From Pseudoalteromonas espejiana DSM 9414 (GTDB lineage Bacteria; Pseudomonadota; Gammaproteobacteria; Enterobacterales; Alteromonadaceae): a stretch of DNA of 64,000 nucleotides. Of the stretch, positions 22,011 to 29,167 are shown in pieces (position 1 is the first letter of the stretch; each line of letters opens with the position of its first letter). The position numbers were made by a program, and so were the translations under genes. Under the pieces are notes generated by a model. It worked only from the letters and a program-made list of their open reading frames with translations. It was not told the origin of the DNA and did not search any database. The stretch spans positions 3,571,501-3,635,500 of the forward strand of contig NZ_CP011028.1 in the NCBI RefSeq assembly GCF_002221525.1, read 5' to 3'.

Positions 22011-22478
22011 TTAACTCCACAAATCGCCCGGAACCAAGTAAATACCTAATACTTGAGTCATCAAAAACCAAAACACCACAGCAACAGGAATAGAGGCAAA
22101 TAATAAAATTTTCTTGCGCCTTTCACCCATTACAAAAAAACCTGCTAATAAAAAAGCGCTTGTAGATATTAAAAAGCCTACAGGCTCTAACATCGCACTA
22201 TAAATCACCATTAAAACTAATAAGCCTAAAGTGCGTACAACATGCGATTTTTCTAATGGCTGGTTTTCTGCTGCTTTTTCGTTTGGCTTAAGTAAAGTGG
22301 AGCCAATAGAAAGCAAGCACACCACAATACCAAAAGCAGCGTACACTTTTGGTAACGTAGCAGAAGTAACCGTTTCGTATTCTTCAAATGGCAATAGTGG
22401 AATTTGCCACGCCACCACGGCGTAAAGAGTAAATAGCGCCAAGAATAAACTTGGCCCTAGTAGTTCGCGATTCATCAT
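22011..22478 (-). CDS. tctB: TctB, small permease subunit
   Basis: Small membrane subunit of the tripartite tricarboxylate transporter: four hydrophobic segments (about 8-28, 45-62, 85-120, 127-150) in 155 residues, the usual TctB size and layout. GAGG lies upstream of the first ATG. It is sandwiched between tctC and tctA, which makes the assignment firm although its sequence is weakly conserved in general. Confidence 0.9.
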   Translation of the reverse strand: MMNRELLGPSLFLALFTLYAVVAWQIPLLPFEEYETVTSATLPKVYAAFGIVVCLLSIGSTLLKPNEKAAENQPLEKSHVVRTLGLLVLMVIYSAMLEPVGFLISTSAFLLAGFFVMGERRKKILLFASIPVAVVFWFLMTQVLGIYLVPGDLWS

Positions 22479-22489
22479 AAAAACCTCGA

Positions 22490-23461
22490 TTAATCCGCTT
22501 TACGAATAAAGCCAAGCTCTTGCATAACCACTTTAAGCTGCGCTTCTTGTTTTTCGAGTGACTTAATAAATTCATCTTTTTCCTGAAAAAGATTTAACCA
22601 GCCATTTCGCGCACGAACGGTTTCCCACTCAGAGGTTGATTGTAATTTACGAAGTTTTTCAGTGTATTGCGCTAATTTATCGGCAGGTAAGTTAGGGGCT
22701 GCAAAAAACCCACGCCAATTAACAAATTCCATATCGTAACCCATCGACTTTAACGTCGGTATTTGTGGGTAATCAGTTAAAGCCTCAGGCGATGTAACGG
22801 CCAACACACGAGCCTGTCCGCCATTGGCAACTTCTAATGCTTCGCTTAAACCAGTCGAAAGTAAGTTAACCTCACCAGAGAGTAGGCCTGCTTTTGCTTT
22901 GCCACCGCCATCATATGGAATATAACGAATTCTACGACCGTCAACGCCGCCTGCTTTAGCCGCTTGTGCAGCAACTAAATGATCCATGCTGCCACGAGCT
23001 GAGCCACCAGCTACTTTAATTGAACTTGGGTCTTCTTTAAGTGCCTTAATGACATCTTGCCACGTTTTATAAGGCGAATCGTTACGTACAACAAATGCAC
23101 CAAAATCAGCAATCATACTTGCTACTGGCGTTAAGTCTCGGTAACTGTAAGGAATCTTTCCGGTTAAGGCTCGCAACACTATAGGCGTTGAATTAACCAT
23201 TAAAATATCGCCTTTTTTAGTACCTGATTCTATTAAGTAGGCAATTGCTCGCCCACCGCCGCCACCTGACATATTTTGAAAAGACGCATTATTATCGATG
23301 CCTGCCTTTACTAAACCTTCACCTACACCGCGCGCTGTGGTATCCCAACCGCCTCCTGGGCCTGCTGGCACTAAAAAGTGAATATCGGCCATTGCCATGG
23401 GGCTGCTTAGTACTAATGATGCCGCTAGTAATGTTGTTTTAACTGACTTAAATAATTTCAT
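22490..23461 (-). CDS. tctC: TctC, periplasmic tricarboxylate-binding protein
   Basis: Extracytoplasmic solute receptor of the Bug/TctC family. Signal peptide (MKLFKSVKTTLLAASLVLSS to MAMA) is followed by IHFLVPAGPGGGWDTTARG, the classic N-terminal ligand loop of the family, then GGGGGRAIAYLIE and NWRGFFAAPNLP. Its 323 residues are normal. It is cotranscribed with the porin before it and tctB after it, giving a full route from the outer membrane to the cytoplasm. Confidence 0.94.
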   Translation of the reverse strand: MKLFKSVKTTLLAASLVLSSPMAMADIHFLVPAGPGGGWDTTARGVGEGLVKAGIDNNASFQNMSGGGGGRAIAYLIESGTKKGDILMVNSTPIVLRALTGKIPYSYRDLTPVASMIADFGAFVVRNDSPYKTWQDVIKALKEDPSSIKVAGGSARGSMDHLVAAQAAKAGGVDGRRIRYIPYDGGGKAKAGLLSGEVNLLSTGLSEALEVANGGQARVLAVTSPEALTDYPQIPTLKSMGYDMEFVNWRGFFAAPNLPADKLAQYTEKLRKLQSTSEWETVRARNGWLNLFQEKDEFIKSLEKQEAQLKVVMQELGFIRKAD

Positions 23462-23472
23462 AGTGTGTCTCC

Positions 23473-24714
23473 TTAAAATAAATACTGCATACGTGCACTA
23501 AAGCCCATACCAGAGTCTTCATCACTTACAAGCGCAGCGGTGCCTGGGCCCTCTACATCGCTGTAGATAAGGTTGCCCATAAATTTAATGTCGCTACTGA
23601 CGTAATAACTTGTTCCTAGTGTGAAAGTGGTTACTTCACTGCCTTGGTTTTTACTCGTTGCATCCATTTGTGAAACACGCGCAACAAGCTCCCATGCATT
23701 TTTTATATTTTTAGGTTGTACAAATAGAGCTGAACCTGCTTTGTACTGTCGTTGCTCCCCCCCTAAAAAGTAACTTGCTGAGACATGAAAGCCGTCAAAA
23801 CGCTCTGCATCTAAGTCATCGCTACTATTAAGTGCATCTAATGCGCGGCTTGCGTACTCGGCCTCTAATGTTAAAGAGTCCGCCTGAAAAGCAAATTCAA
23901 GCCCCGACTGCGATAAGCTATCCAGTGCAACTGTTGTCCCACCTGCAGCATAATTAACTAGGCGTACATTAGTTTCACGTACTTCACCACGGGCAAAACG
24001 CGCTCCTAGTTCATTGCCACCCATATCGCGGTATGAATGCCATGCACCTAAATGAATTACGTCTCCTGGCGCTGCACTCGACCACGTAGCACGCCCTGTA
24101 ATAGCAAGTATTATGCGGTCGTTTTCATCATTACCCGTTGCACCAAAGGCATCATTTTTATAAACCCCAACGGCATAACGAAAGCCTGAGTCTTTAAAGT
24201 ATTGATAAGCAGATACGCCCCAACGAAAAAAGGGCGAGAAAGTATTGGCAACAGCACTACGCTCAATAGTATTAATATGTTTTGAGCTAGTAAGTGCGTT
24301 TAGCGACATGTCTTCGCGGATTTTACCGGCTTTAATTTTAAGGCCGTTTTCAAATGCATAGCGTACACGTGCAAGTACAATTTCGGCATCACCTTCGCCA
24401 AATTCTAAAAGTAATTTGTGATCCCAGTTACCATGCTCACTCTCTACATAGGTACGAATACGGCGAGGAAAGAAATCGCTCCCGCCTGAGCCATCATTGC
24501 CTGCGTTATAGGCACCTTCAAAATAGTTGTAATCAAGCTGTACTCGCCCTCCAAACTCCAAATTAAAGCTACTTGATGTTTTTAAAGCGTTAACTTCTTT
24601 TTGCAATGCATCTAATTGCGCTTGTAGTTTTTGAGTATCGTTATCGGCTAAAGCAGATGTGCTAACTAATGCTGCTGTAATTGCCAAAGCGAGCTGTGTG
24701 TTACTTGCTTTCAT
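23473..24714 (-). CDS. OprO/OprP-type outer membrane porin
   Basis: Porin leading the tct operon. A signal peptide (to TSALA) is followed by a short coiled coil (QKLQAQLDALQKEVNALK) and a phosphate-selective-porin-like barrel (FGGRVQLDYNYF, FFPRRIRTYVESE, KLLLEFGEGDAEIVLARVRYAF), ending in the terminal aromatic strand MQYLF. ATG 24714 is chosen, with GGAG seven bases upstream, over an in-frame GTG at 24726 that overlaps that site. The operon suggests it passes tricarboxylates rather than phosphate. It begins only 11 bases before tctC in the direction of transcription. Confidence 0.9.
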   Translation of the reverse strand: MKASNTQLALAITAALVSTSALADNDTQKLQAQLDALQKEVNALKTSSSFNLEFGGRVQLDYNYFEGAYNAGNDGSGGSDFFPRRIRTYVESEHGNWDHKLLLEFGEGDAEIVLARVRYAFENGLKIKAGKIREDMSLNALTSSKHINTIERSAVANTFSPFFRWGVSAYQYFKDSGFRYAVGVYKNDAFGATGNDENDRIILAITGRATWSSAAPGDVIHLGAWHSYRDMGGNELGARFARGEVRETNVRLVNYAAGGTTVALDSLSQSGLEFAFQADSLTLEAEYASRALDALNSSDDLDAERFDGFHVSASYFLGGEQRQYKAGSALFVQPKNIKNAWELVARVSQMDATSKNQGSEVTTFTLGTSYYVSSDIKFMGNLIYSDVEGPGTAALVSDEDSGMGFSARMQYLF

Positions 24715-24795
24715 TATTTTCTCCACGCTGTGTTTGTGTATTTATTGTCAGGTAGATATGCGACGACAAACTGCTATCTAACGCGCAGCTTATTG

Positions 24796-24889
24796 TTAAC
24801 GGGAAATTAACGAAATATTTTGAGGGAAAGGTGCATTGATGATCGTTAAGTGCTTTTTGCTCATTAAAACCATGAACAAAATGAACAAA
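24796..24889. promoter_or_regulatory. Direct repeats upstream of the porin-tct operon (candidate operator)
   Basis: TTAACG occurs at 24796-24801 and 24807-24812, an 11-base period that would place both on one DNA face, and ATGAACAAA is tandemly repeated at 24872-24880 and 24881-24889. Both lie 80-175 bases upstream of the porin start. Direct repeats would suit binding by the operon's own CitB-type regulator; this is inference only. Confidence 0.35.
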
Positions 24890-24976
24890 AATAAATAACA
24901 AGCCAGCGTTAACCGCTCGCTCAGAACCTGAATAAAAAACGCACGAAATAAAATAAGAATTATTTGCATTTGGGTG

Positions 24977-25013
24977 TTGACAGTTTATTAGATCTAACTG
25001 ATAATCAATATCA
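24977..25013 (+). promoter_or_regulatory. Near-consensus sigma-70 promoter overlapped by a Fur box
   Basis: TTGACA (24977-24982) and GATAAT (25000-25005) are separated by exactly 17 bases on the plus strand. TGATAATCAATATCA (24999-25013) covers the -10 and the expected start and matches the 7-1-7 Fur consensus TGATAAT-N-ATTATCA at all but one position. Iron-bound Fur would block this promoter directly. Confidence 0.8.
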
Positions 25014-25234
25014 ACAAGACGGGAATGCATACCCACTTGTGACGGAATGAACTAATTTGTTTCTCGACCCTGAAACAACGTGTGGCGCACGTAAACAGCT
25101 ATGGTTACTTGTTATGAACCGCAACGCCCCTTGATGTTGATGATGAGTAACCGCCCTACTATTTTACTTGCTACATTGCTCATATCGGTGACGGTAGATA
25201 TGAAACTAAAAAAGCCCTTACGGGCTTTTTTTAT
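25012..25234 (+). ncRNA. ryhB: RyhB-like iron-responsive small RNA
   Basis: A transcript of about 220 nucleotides is predicted from the Fur-overlapped promoter to a strong terminator at 25208-25234. It contains ACATTGCTCATAT (25173-25185), nearly identical to the conserved pairing core ACATTGCTCACAT of E. coli RyhB, placed about 35 bases before the terminator as in E. coli. Hairpins at 25078-25092 (ACGTG/CACGT) and 25181-25202 (CATATC/GATATG) give further structure, and the terminator ends in a long U run suited to Hfq. The length resembles Vibrio cholerae RyhB (over 200 nucleotides) rather than the 90 of E. coli. It diverges from the porin-tct operon and converges on rbgA. Confidence 0.75.
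25208..25234. terminator. Bidirectional terminator between the small RNA and rbgA
   Basis: AAAAAAGCCC pairs with GGGCTTTTTT around TTAC (loop 25218-25221), with T tracts on both strands. It would end the rightward RyhB-like RNA and the leftward rbgA transcript. Confidence 0.9.
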
Positions 25235-25276
25235 GTCTGTAATTTAGTAAGCAACAGGCTCACATAAATTAATCCA

Positions 25277-26221
25277 TTAACGGCGGTTTTTGCGTGCACG
25301 TGCACGGCGCTGTTTTTTCTCTTCTTCTTTGGCTGCCTTTTTAGCTTCTGCTGCAGCACGTAAACCAGCAACCATTATTTCTTCTTCTTCACGCATGGCA
25401 GGGGTTTCCATAGTGATGCGGCCAATAATGCCATCACGAAGTTCATTTATGAGTATTTCAGACATTTTGTAGGTGTCTATTTGGTTACCACCACGAATAC
25501 AGCCGCGCTTTTTACCCGCCATTTCAACAAATTCCCAATCACTTTCTGGCAATTCATCAATTTTGTAGCGTGCTTTTAAAAGCTCAGGGTATGCATGTAG
25601 TAAATACTCTGCGGTGTAACTTGCTACATCTTCATATTCAAGTGCGGTGTCGCGTATTGCACCTGTAGCGCCTAAACGGTAACCCGAGTTTTCGTTTTCT
25701 ACTTTAGGCCACAGCATACCAGGCGTATCGTAAAGCATAATGCCATCTTCAAGCTTAATGCGTTGCTGCGCCTTAGTTACCGCAGGCTCATTACCTGTTT
25801 TTGCCACTATGCGCCCAGCTAATACATTAATTAAAGTTGACTTCCCCACATTTGGAATACCCATAATCATGGCTTTAATTTGCTTATCAGCACCTACTTT
25901 GTGCGGTACTAGCTTTTTACACAGCTCATTAATACGGTGCACCTCAGCGGCTTTATCATGACCAAACGCAATAGCTTTAACGCCACTTTCTTGCTCAAAA
26001 TAGTCTTTCCACGTTTGGGTCATTTTAGGATCGGCTAAATCAGCCTTATTTAAAATTTTGATGACCGGCTTGCCTTCGCGAAGCGTGGTTACCATTGGGT
26101 TTTCGCTGCTGTAAGGAATGCGTGCATCAAGCACTTCAATGATCACATCCATTTGCGGCATTATTTCTTTAATCTCATTACGGGCTTTATTCATGTGCCC
26201 AGGGAACCACTGGATAGCCAT
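25277..26221 (-). CDS. rbgA: RbgA/YlqF, ribosome biogenesis GTPase
   Basis: Circularly permuted GTPase that acts in assembly of the large ribosomal subunit. G motifs appear in permuted order: ILNKADLAD (G4) first, then MGIPNVGKSTLIN (G1) and LYDTPGMLWP (G3). The N-terminus IQWFPGHMNKARNEI is the family hallmark. The C-terminus ends in a basic tail (KKQRRARARKNRR), likely for RNA contact. It is divergent from yaeQ, with about 90 bases between them. Confidence 0.94.
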   Translation of the reverse strand: MAIQWFPGHMNKARNEIKEIMPQMDVIIEVLDARIPYSSENPMVTTLREGKPVIKILNKADLADPKMTQTWKDYFEQESGVKAIAFGHDKAAEVHRINELCKKLVPHKVGADKQIKAMIMGIPNVGKSTLINVLAGRIVAKTGNEPAVTKAQQRIKLEDGIMLYDTPGMLWPKVENENSGYRLGATGAIRDTALEYEDVASYTAEYLLHAYPELLKARYKIDELPESDWEFVEMAGKKRGCIRGGNQIDTYKMSEILINELRDGIIGRITMETPAMREEEEIMVAGLRAAAEAKKAAKEEEKKQRRARARKNRR

Positions 26222-26312
26222 TTTTAACTCCTAACATATAATTTGCCGCTATTTTAACTGGCAATTCATTTAATTGCGCTATACTGGCGCAAATTTTTTC
26301 AGATTAGACATT

Positions 26313-26849
26313 ATGGCTCTTAAATCTACCATTATTAAAGCGCAGTTATCGCTAAGCGATATGGACCGCCACGTGTACCAAGATTTTAATTTAACTTTGG
26401 CACAACACCCATCAGAAACCGAACAACGTTTGATGATTCGTCTACTTGCCTATGCGCTTAATAGCTGTGATGGTTTAGAATTTACCAAAGGATTAAGTGC
26501 CGATGATGAACCTGAGCTTTGGCATGTAAACTACAGTGAAGAAATAGAGCTGTGGGTAGAGCTTGGCTTACCGGATGAAAAACGCTTAAAAAAAGCCTGC
26601 AATAAATCTAAAAAAGTGGTGCTTTATACTTATGGCGAAAACAACCAAGCTATTTGGTGGCAAAAGCATCAACCTAAGTTGTACGATTTTAAAAACTTGA
26701 GTATTTTTAGCCTTGATTACGCCGCCACGCAGGCGCTTGCCAATTTAGCTGATCGTAATATTAAGCTAACTATTACCATTCAAGATGGTGATGTGTGGGT
26801 AAGTTCAGACACTGCAAATATCGAAGTAAAACCTCAGCAGCTTATGTAA
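26313..26849 (+). CDS. yaeQ: YaeQ family protein
   Basis: Small cytoplasmic protein of the YaeQ family, which has a PD-(D/E)XK-like fold; its molecular role is not settled. Conserved stretches are MALKSTIIKAQL, LAQHPSETEQRLMIRLLAYAL, FTKGLSADDEPELW, ELWVELGLPDEKRLKKAC and WWQKHQPKL. An upstream TTG at 26274 keeps the frame open, but ATG 26313 gives the family's standard N-terminus and length. It is followed after 19 bases by a hydrolase gene that is probably cotranscribed. Confidence 0.92.
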   Translation: MALKSTIIKAQLSLSDMDRHVYQDFNLTLAQHPSETEQRLMIRLLAYALNSCDGLEFTKGLSADDEPELWHVNYSEEIELWVELGLPDEKRLKKACNKSKKVVLYTYGENNQAIWWQKHQPKLYDFKNLSIFSLDYAATQALANLADRNIKLTITIQDGDVWVSSDTANIEVKPQQLM

Positions 26850-26868
26850 ACACTTTAGGTAAGAGCGT

Positions 26869-27468
26869 ATGAAAATAAACCACGTTGTTGTACTACATGG
26901 CCTTTATATGTCGGGCTTTGTTATGCGTCCGCTTTGCTCTCGTTTGGAGCAATCGGGCGTAAAGGTATTAAACTTAACTTACAATACGCTTGACCCTAAC
27001 CTCGAAACTATTTTTAAACAAATTGATGAGTTTATTGGTGATGAGCCCTCTGCGCTTGTATGTCACTCTATGGGTGGACTAATTGCGCGTGCCTATTTAG
27101 AGGCAAGCTCTAAAGCGAGTAAGCACGTTACCAAAGTGATTACTTTAGGGACTCCGCATCAGGGCAGTCATATTGCACAAAAAATGAAGCAAAAGGGATT
27201 TGAAACATTTTTAAAAAATAGCGTCGAATTTTTACTAACCAAAAATGGTAATTGGCCCTTTAAAGCAAAGCTTTATAGCATAGCGGGCGACCTGCCTATT
27301 GGCTTAATGCCGTTAATTGTAAAAGGCAGCCAATCAGACGGCACAGTACTACTTGATGAGACCAAGCTTAAAGGTATGGCTGAGCACAAAGTGTTTCATT
27401 TAAGTCATACCAGCATGATTTATTCCCGCCAAGTGCTTGATTACATTATTAAGTGCTTGAACGAATAA
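26869..27468 (+). CDS. Alpha/beta hydrolase, lipase-like
   Basis: Predicted serine esterase or lipase of the PGAP1-like/triacylglycerol-lipase group. N-terminal VVVLHGLYMSG supplies the oxyanion region; the nucleophile elbow is CHSMGGLIARAY; VITLGTPHQGSHIAQ is typical of lipases in this group. An aspartate in SDGTVLLDE and a histidine in LSHTSMIYS can complete the triad. No signal peptide, so cytoplasmic. GxSxG reads C-x-S-x-G at the first position, a common variant. Substrate unknown. Confidence 0.85.
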   Translation: MKINHVVVLHGLYMSGFVMRPLCSRLEQSGVKVLNLTYNTLDPNLETIFKQIDEFIGDEPSALVCHSMGGLIARAYLEASSKASKHVTKVITLGTPHQGSHIAQKMKQKGFETFLKNSVEFLLTKNGNWPFKAKLYSIAGDLPIGLMPLIVKGSQSDGTVLLDETKLKGMAEHKVFHLSHTSMIYSRQVLDYIIKCLNE

Positions 27469-27470
27469 GC

Positions 27471-27680
27471 TTAGTCTTCTGCTGCTGCCGCTATTTTATA
27501 ACTAATTAAAAATACAATGCCCAAAATAAGCGGGATTGGCGCAGCAATATAGCCAAAGGTATCTGAGTTAGCCAAGCTTGCCCCCGCTAAATGCGCTACC
27601 AGCCCCAATACAAATGCGATAACGGCAATTCCTACCACTATTAATTCAGCTTTATTTTGTTTAACTGTTTTTGCATCCAT
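27471..27680 (-). CDS. Small two-helix membrane protein, unknown
   Basis: A 69-residue protein with a short charged N-terminus (MDAKTVKQNKAELI) and two hydrophobic helices (about 14-36 and 44-63) joined by a loop with SDTFGY. ATG 27680 is chosen because GGAG lies seven bases upstream; an in-frame GTG at 27686 is too close to that site. It converges on the hydrolase gene, whose stop is two bases from its own. A likely FNR-dependent promoter stands upstream, so expression may rise when oxygen is low. I do not recognise the family. Confidence 0.75.
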   Translation of the reverse strand: MDAKTVKQNKAELIVVGIAVIAFVLGLVAHLAGASLANSDTFGYIAAPIPLILGIVFLISYKIAAAAED

Positions 27681-27723
27681 AACCACTCTCCAATAAATAG
27701 GTGTATTTATTTGCTTAAGTTAA

Positions 27724-27764
27724 TTATGAGCAGACGCCACAAAGTTTTACTGATGTAGATCAAT
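27724..27764 (-). promoter_or_regulatory. FNR-type site and -10 element before the small membrane protein
   Basis: Read leftward, TTGATCTACATCAG (27751-27764) matches the FNR/Anr box TTGAT-N4-ATCAA except at the last base. CATAAT (27724-27729) serves as -10, putting the start near 27717 and the box centred close to -41, the class II activator position. The remaining gap to dps (to 28023) is AT-rich leader with no other gene visible. Confidence 0.6.
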
Positions 27765-28023
27765 AGTTGAAATAGCGAATACATCGCCTTGTAGAAAGCT
27801 TGTTTTAGATCATAATTTAAACACGTTTTGTTTTATTTTATTGTTTAGGGGTAGTATTTTAATAAATTCGACCCATCTATATTGTATAAACGATTTTTAA
27901 TGCACTGCGCCTTTAATAGATAAAAACTATCGTCATATTTGGTTTAAACAATTTTACTAATTAATAGCGTTAAGCAATAATTATCACTCGTTCATAAATA
28001 AACGGTTATTCAAGGAGCAAGTT

Positions 28024-28497
28024 ATGTCACAGGTAAATGCAATAGGTTTAAACAGCGCAAAAAGCGAAGACATTATAAAATCTCTCAATACATTATTGAG
28101 CAGCTACCAAATTCAATACATGAATGCGCGTGGTTTTCACTGGAATATTAAAGGCCGTAACTTTTTTGAATTACACATTAAATTTGAAGAAATTTACAAC
28201 CTATTACTAGAAAAAGTAGACGAAATTGCAGAGCGTATTTTAACATTAGATGGCGCGCCACTACATGCATTTTCAGATTACCTAGAAGTAAGCGAAATTA
28301 AAGAAGCTAAAAATATCAGCGATGGTACAGCGGCAGTAGAAAACCTACTAGCGGGTTACAGCACACTAATTAAAATGCAACGTGAAGTGTTAAGCCAAGC
28401 TGGTGATGCGGACGACGAAGGTACTGCATCATTAATGGGTGATTATATTTCTGAGCAAGAAAAACTCGTGTGGATGCTTAAAGCTTACTTAGATTAA
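28024..28497 (+). CDS. dps: Dps, DNA-protecting ferritin-like protein
   Basis: Dodecameric miniferritin that oxidises and stores iron and protects DNA under stress. The intersubunit ferroxidase residues are present: H in GFHWNIKG, H in FFELHIKFEEIY and D/E in KVDEIAERILTLDG. The four-helix bundle fills the 157 residues. AAGGAG precedes the ATG. The N-terminal tail is short with few lysines, so direct DNA binding is uncertain. It has its own leader of over 300 bases and a structured 3' region. Confidence 0.95.
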   Translation: MSQVNAIGLNSAKSEDIIKSLNTLLSSYQIQYMNARGFHWNIKGRNFFELHIKFEEIYNLLLEKVDEIAERILTLDGAPLHAFSDYLEVSEIKEAKNISDGTAAVENLLAGYSTLIKMQREVLSQAGDADDEGTASLMGDYISEQEKLVWMLKAYLD

Positions 28498-28507
28498 GCT
28501 AAAAAAT

Positions 28508-28626
28508 AAGCCCTCAAAAGGGAGGGCTACAAATAGGGAGAATCGTAAATTTCTTTGCGATTCGGGTTATATATTAGCCACCTCCCTCTACAAAACAACG
28601 CCACTGTTACCAGTGGCGTTGTTTTT
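28508..28626 (+). terminator. Structured dps 3' region ending in a strong terminator
   Basis: AGCCCTC/GAGGGCT (28509-28528) forms a hairpin without a T tract; GAATCG/CGATTC forms a second; AGGGAGG-GCTA can alternatively pair with the downstream TAGCC-ACCTCCCT around that second hairpin. The region ends with a perfect 10-pair hairpin, AACGCCACTG/CAGTGGCGTT (28597-28620), and GTTTTT. The last hairpin is clearly a terminator; the upstream part may be a 3'-derived RNA. Confidence 0.7.
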
Positions 28627-28672
28627 AGTTTAAGCGGTTTAAATATGTTAGCTCTTGCTATTGGGCCCAAAT

Positions 28673-28700
28673 AAAAAGCCCCAGTAGTTGCTGGGGCTTA
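28673..28700 (-). terminator. Terminator of the gene at 28709
   Basis: AAGCCCCAG pairs with CTGGGGCTT around TAGTTG; read leftward it is followed by TTTTTAT. It lies directly after the stop of the leftward gene. Confidence 0.85.
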
Positions 28701-28708
28701 TTAATATT

Positions 28709-29107
28709 TTACCAATATGTTTTTATATACTCATCATCTGGATGCTGTTGTAGGTAACTTTCTGAATCTTTATAAAAGTTTACTTCTACTTCGCTGTTTT
28801 TCCAGACTTTTTCAAACATATTTTTAGCAATAATATTCGCAAATAAGTAATCAACTCGCTGGTATCCGCGCTCTTTTACGCTAGCAAAATAAGTTTCTAA
28901 TGAATCTAAACTATCCAATGTGAGCAGTTCAAACTCTTCTAAGTTAACCACTACAAACTTTACTGTTCCTTTGGGGTGCGTACTTAACTCCTGAACCACC
29001 CCATTAGTTAACAAGGTAATACCCTCATTATTAAAGCTACCCACCAGCTTTAAATACATGGTGGGTGGCTGAGAACAAATATCAAACTCTCCATGAGCTC
29101 CAAACAT
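28709..29107 (-). CDS. Hypothetical cytoplasmic protein, possible STAS-like fold
   Basis: A 132-residue soluble protein with no signal peptide or membrane helix. The alternation of short strands and helices (MYLKLVGSFN, KFVVVNLEEFELLTLDSLDSLETYF, VDYLFANIIAK) resembles STAS/SpoIIAA-like domains, but no diagnostic motif is visible and the family is not recognised. Aromatic C-terminus (EYIKTYW). It has its own terminator and lies 60 bases from the oligopeptidase gene, in the same orientation. Confidence 0.7.
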   Translation of the reverse strand: MFGAHGEFDICSQPPTMYLKLVGSFNNEGITLLTNGVVQELSTHPKGTVKFVVVNLEEFELLTLDSLDSLETYFASVKERGYQRVDYLFANIIAKNMFEKVWKNSEVEVNFYKDSESYLQQHPDDEYIKTYW

Positions 29108-29167
29108 AAATAACCTTATATATATCAGTGCTTCATTAAAGCTTAATACATTTTGCTTATTTTGCAG

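Noticed and set aside
24701..25036. Leftward open frame of 111 codons upstream of the porin
   Set aside because: It overlaps the porin start and the small RNA promoter, has an odd composition (many Cys, His and Phe) and no family features; the region is better explained as regulatory.
25102..25248. Rightward small open frame inside the RyhB-like RNA
   Set aside because: It runs straight through the terminator hairpin, lacks a ribosome binding site and has no recognisable product.
26274..26312. Earlier TTG start for yaeQ
   Set aside because: ATG 26313 gives the conserved family N-terminus; the extra residues are unlike any YaeQ start.
27955..28000. Possible Fur box before dps
   Set aside because: Only one half-site (ATTATCA) is good; the other half matches at three of seven positions, no better than expected in AT-rich DNA.
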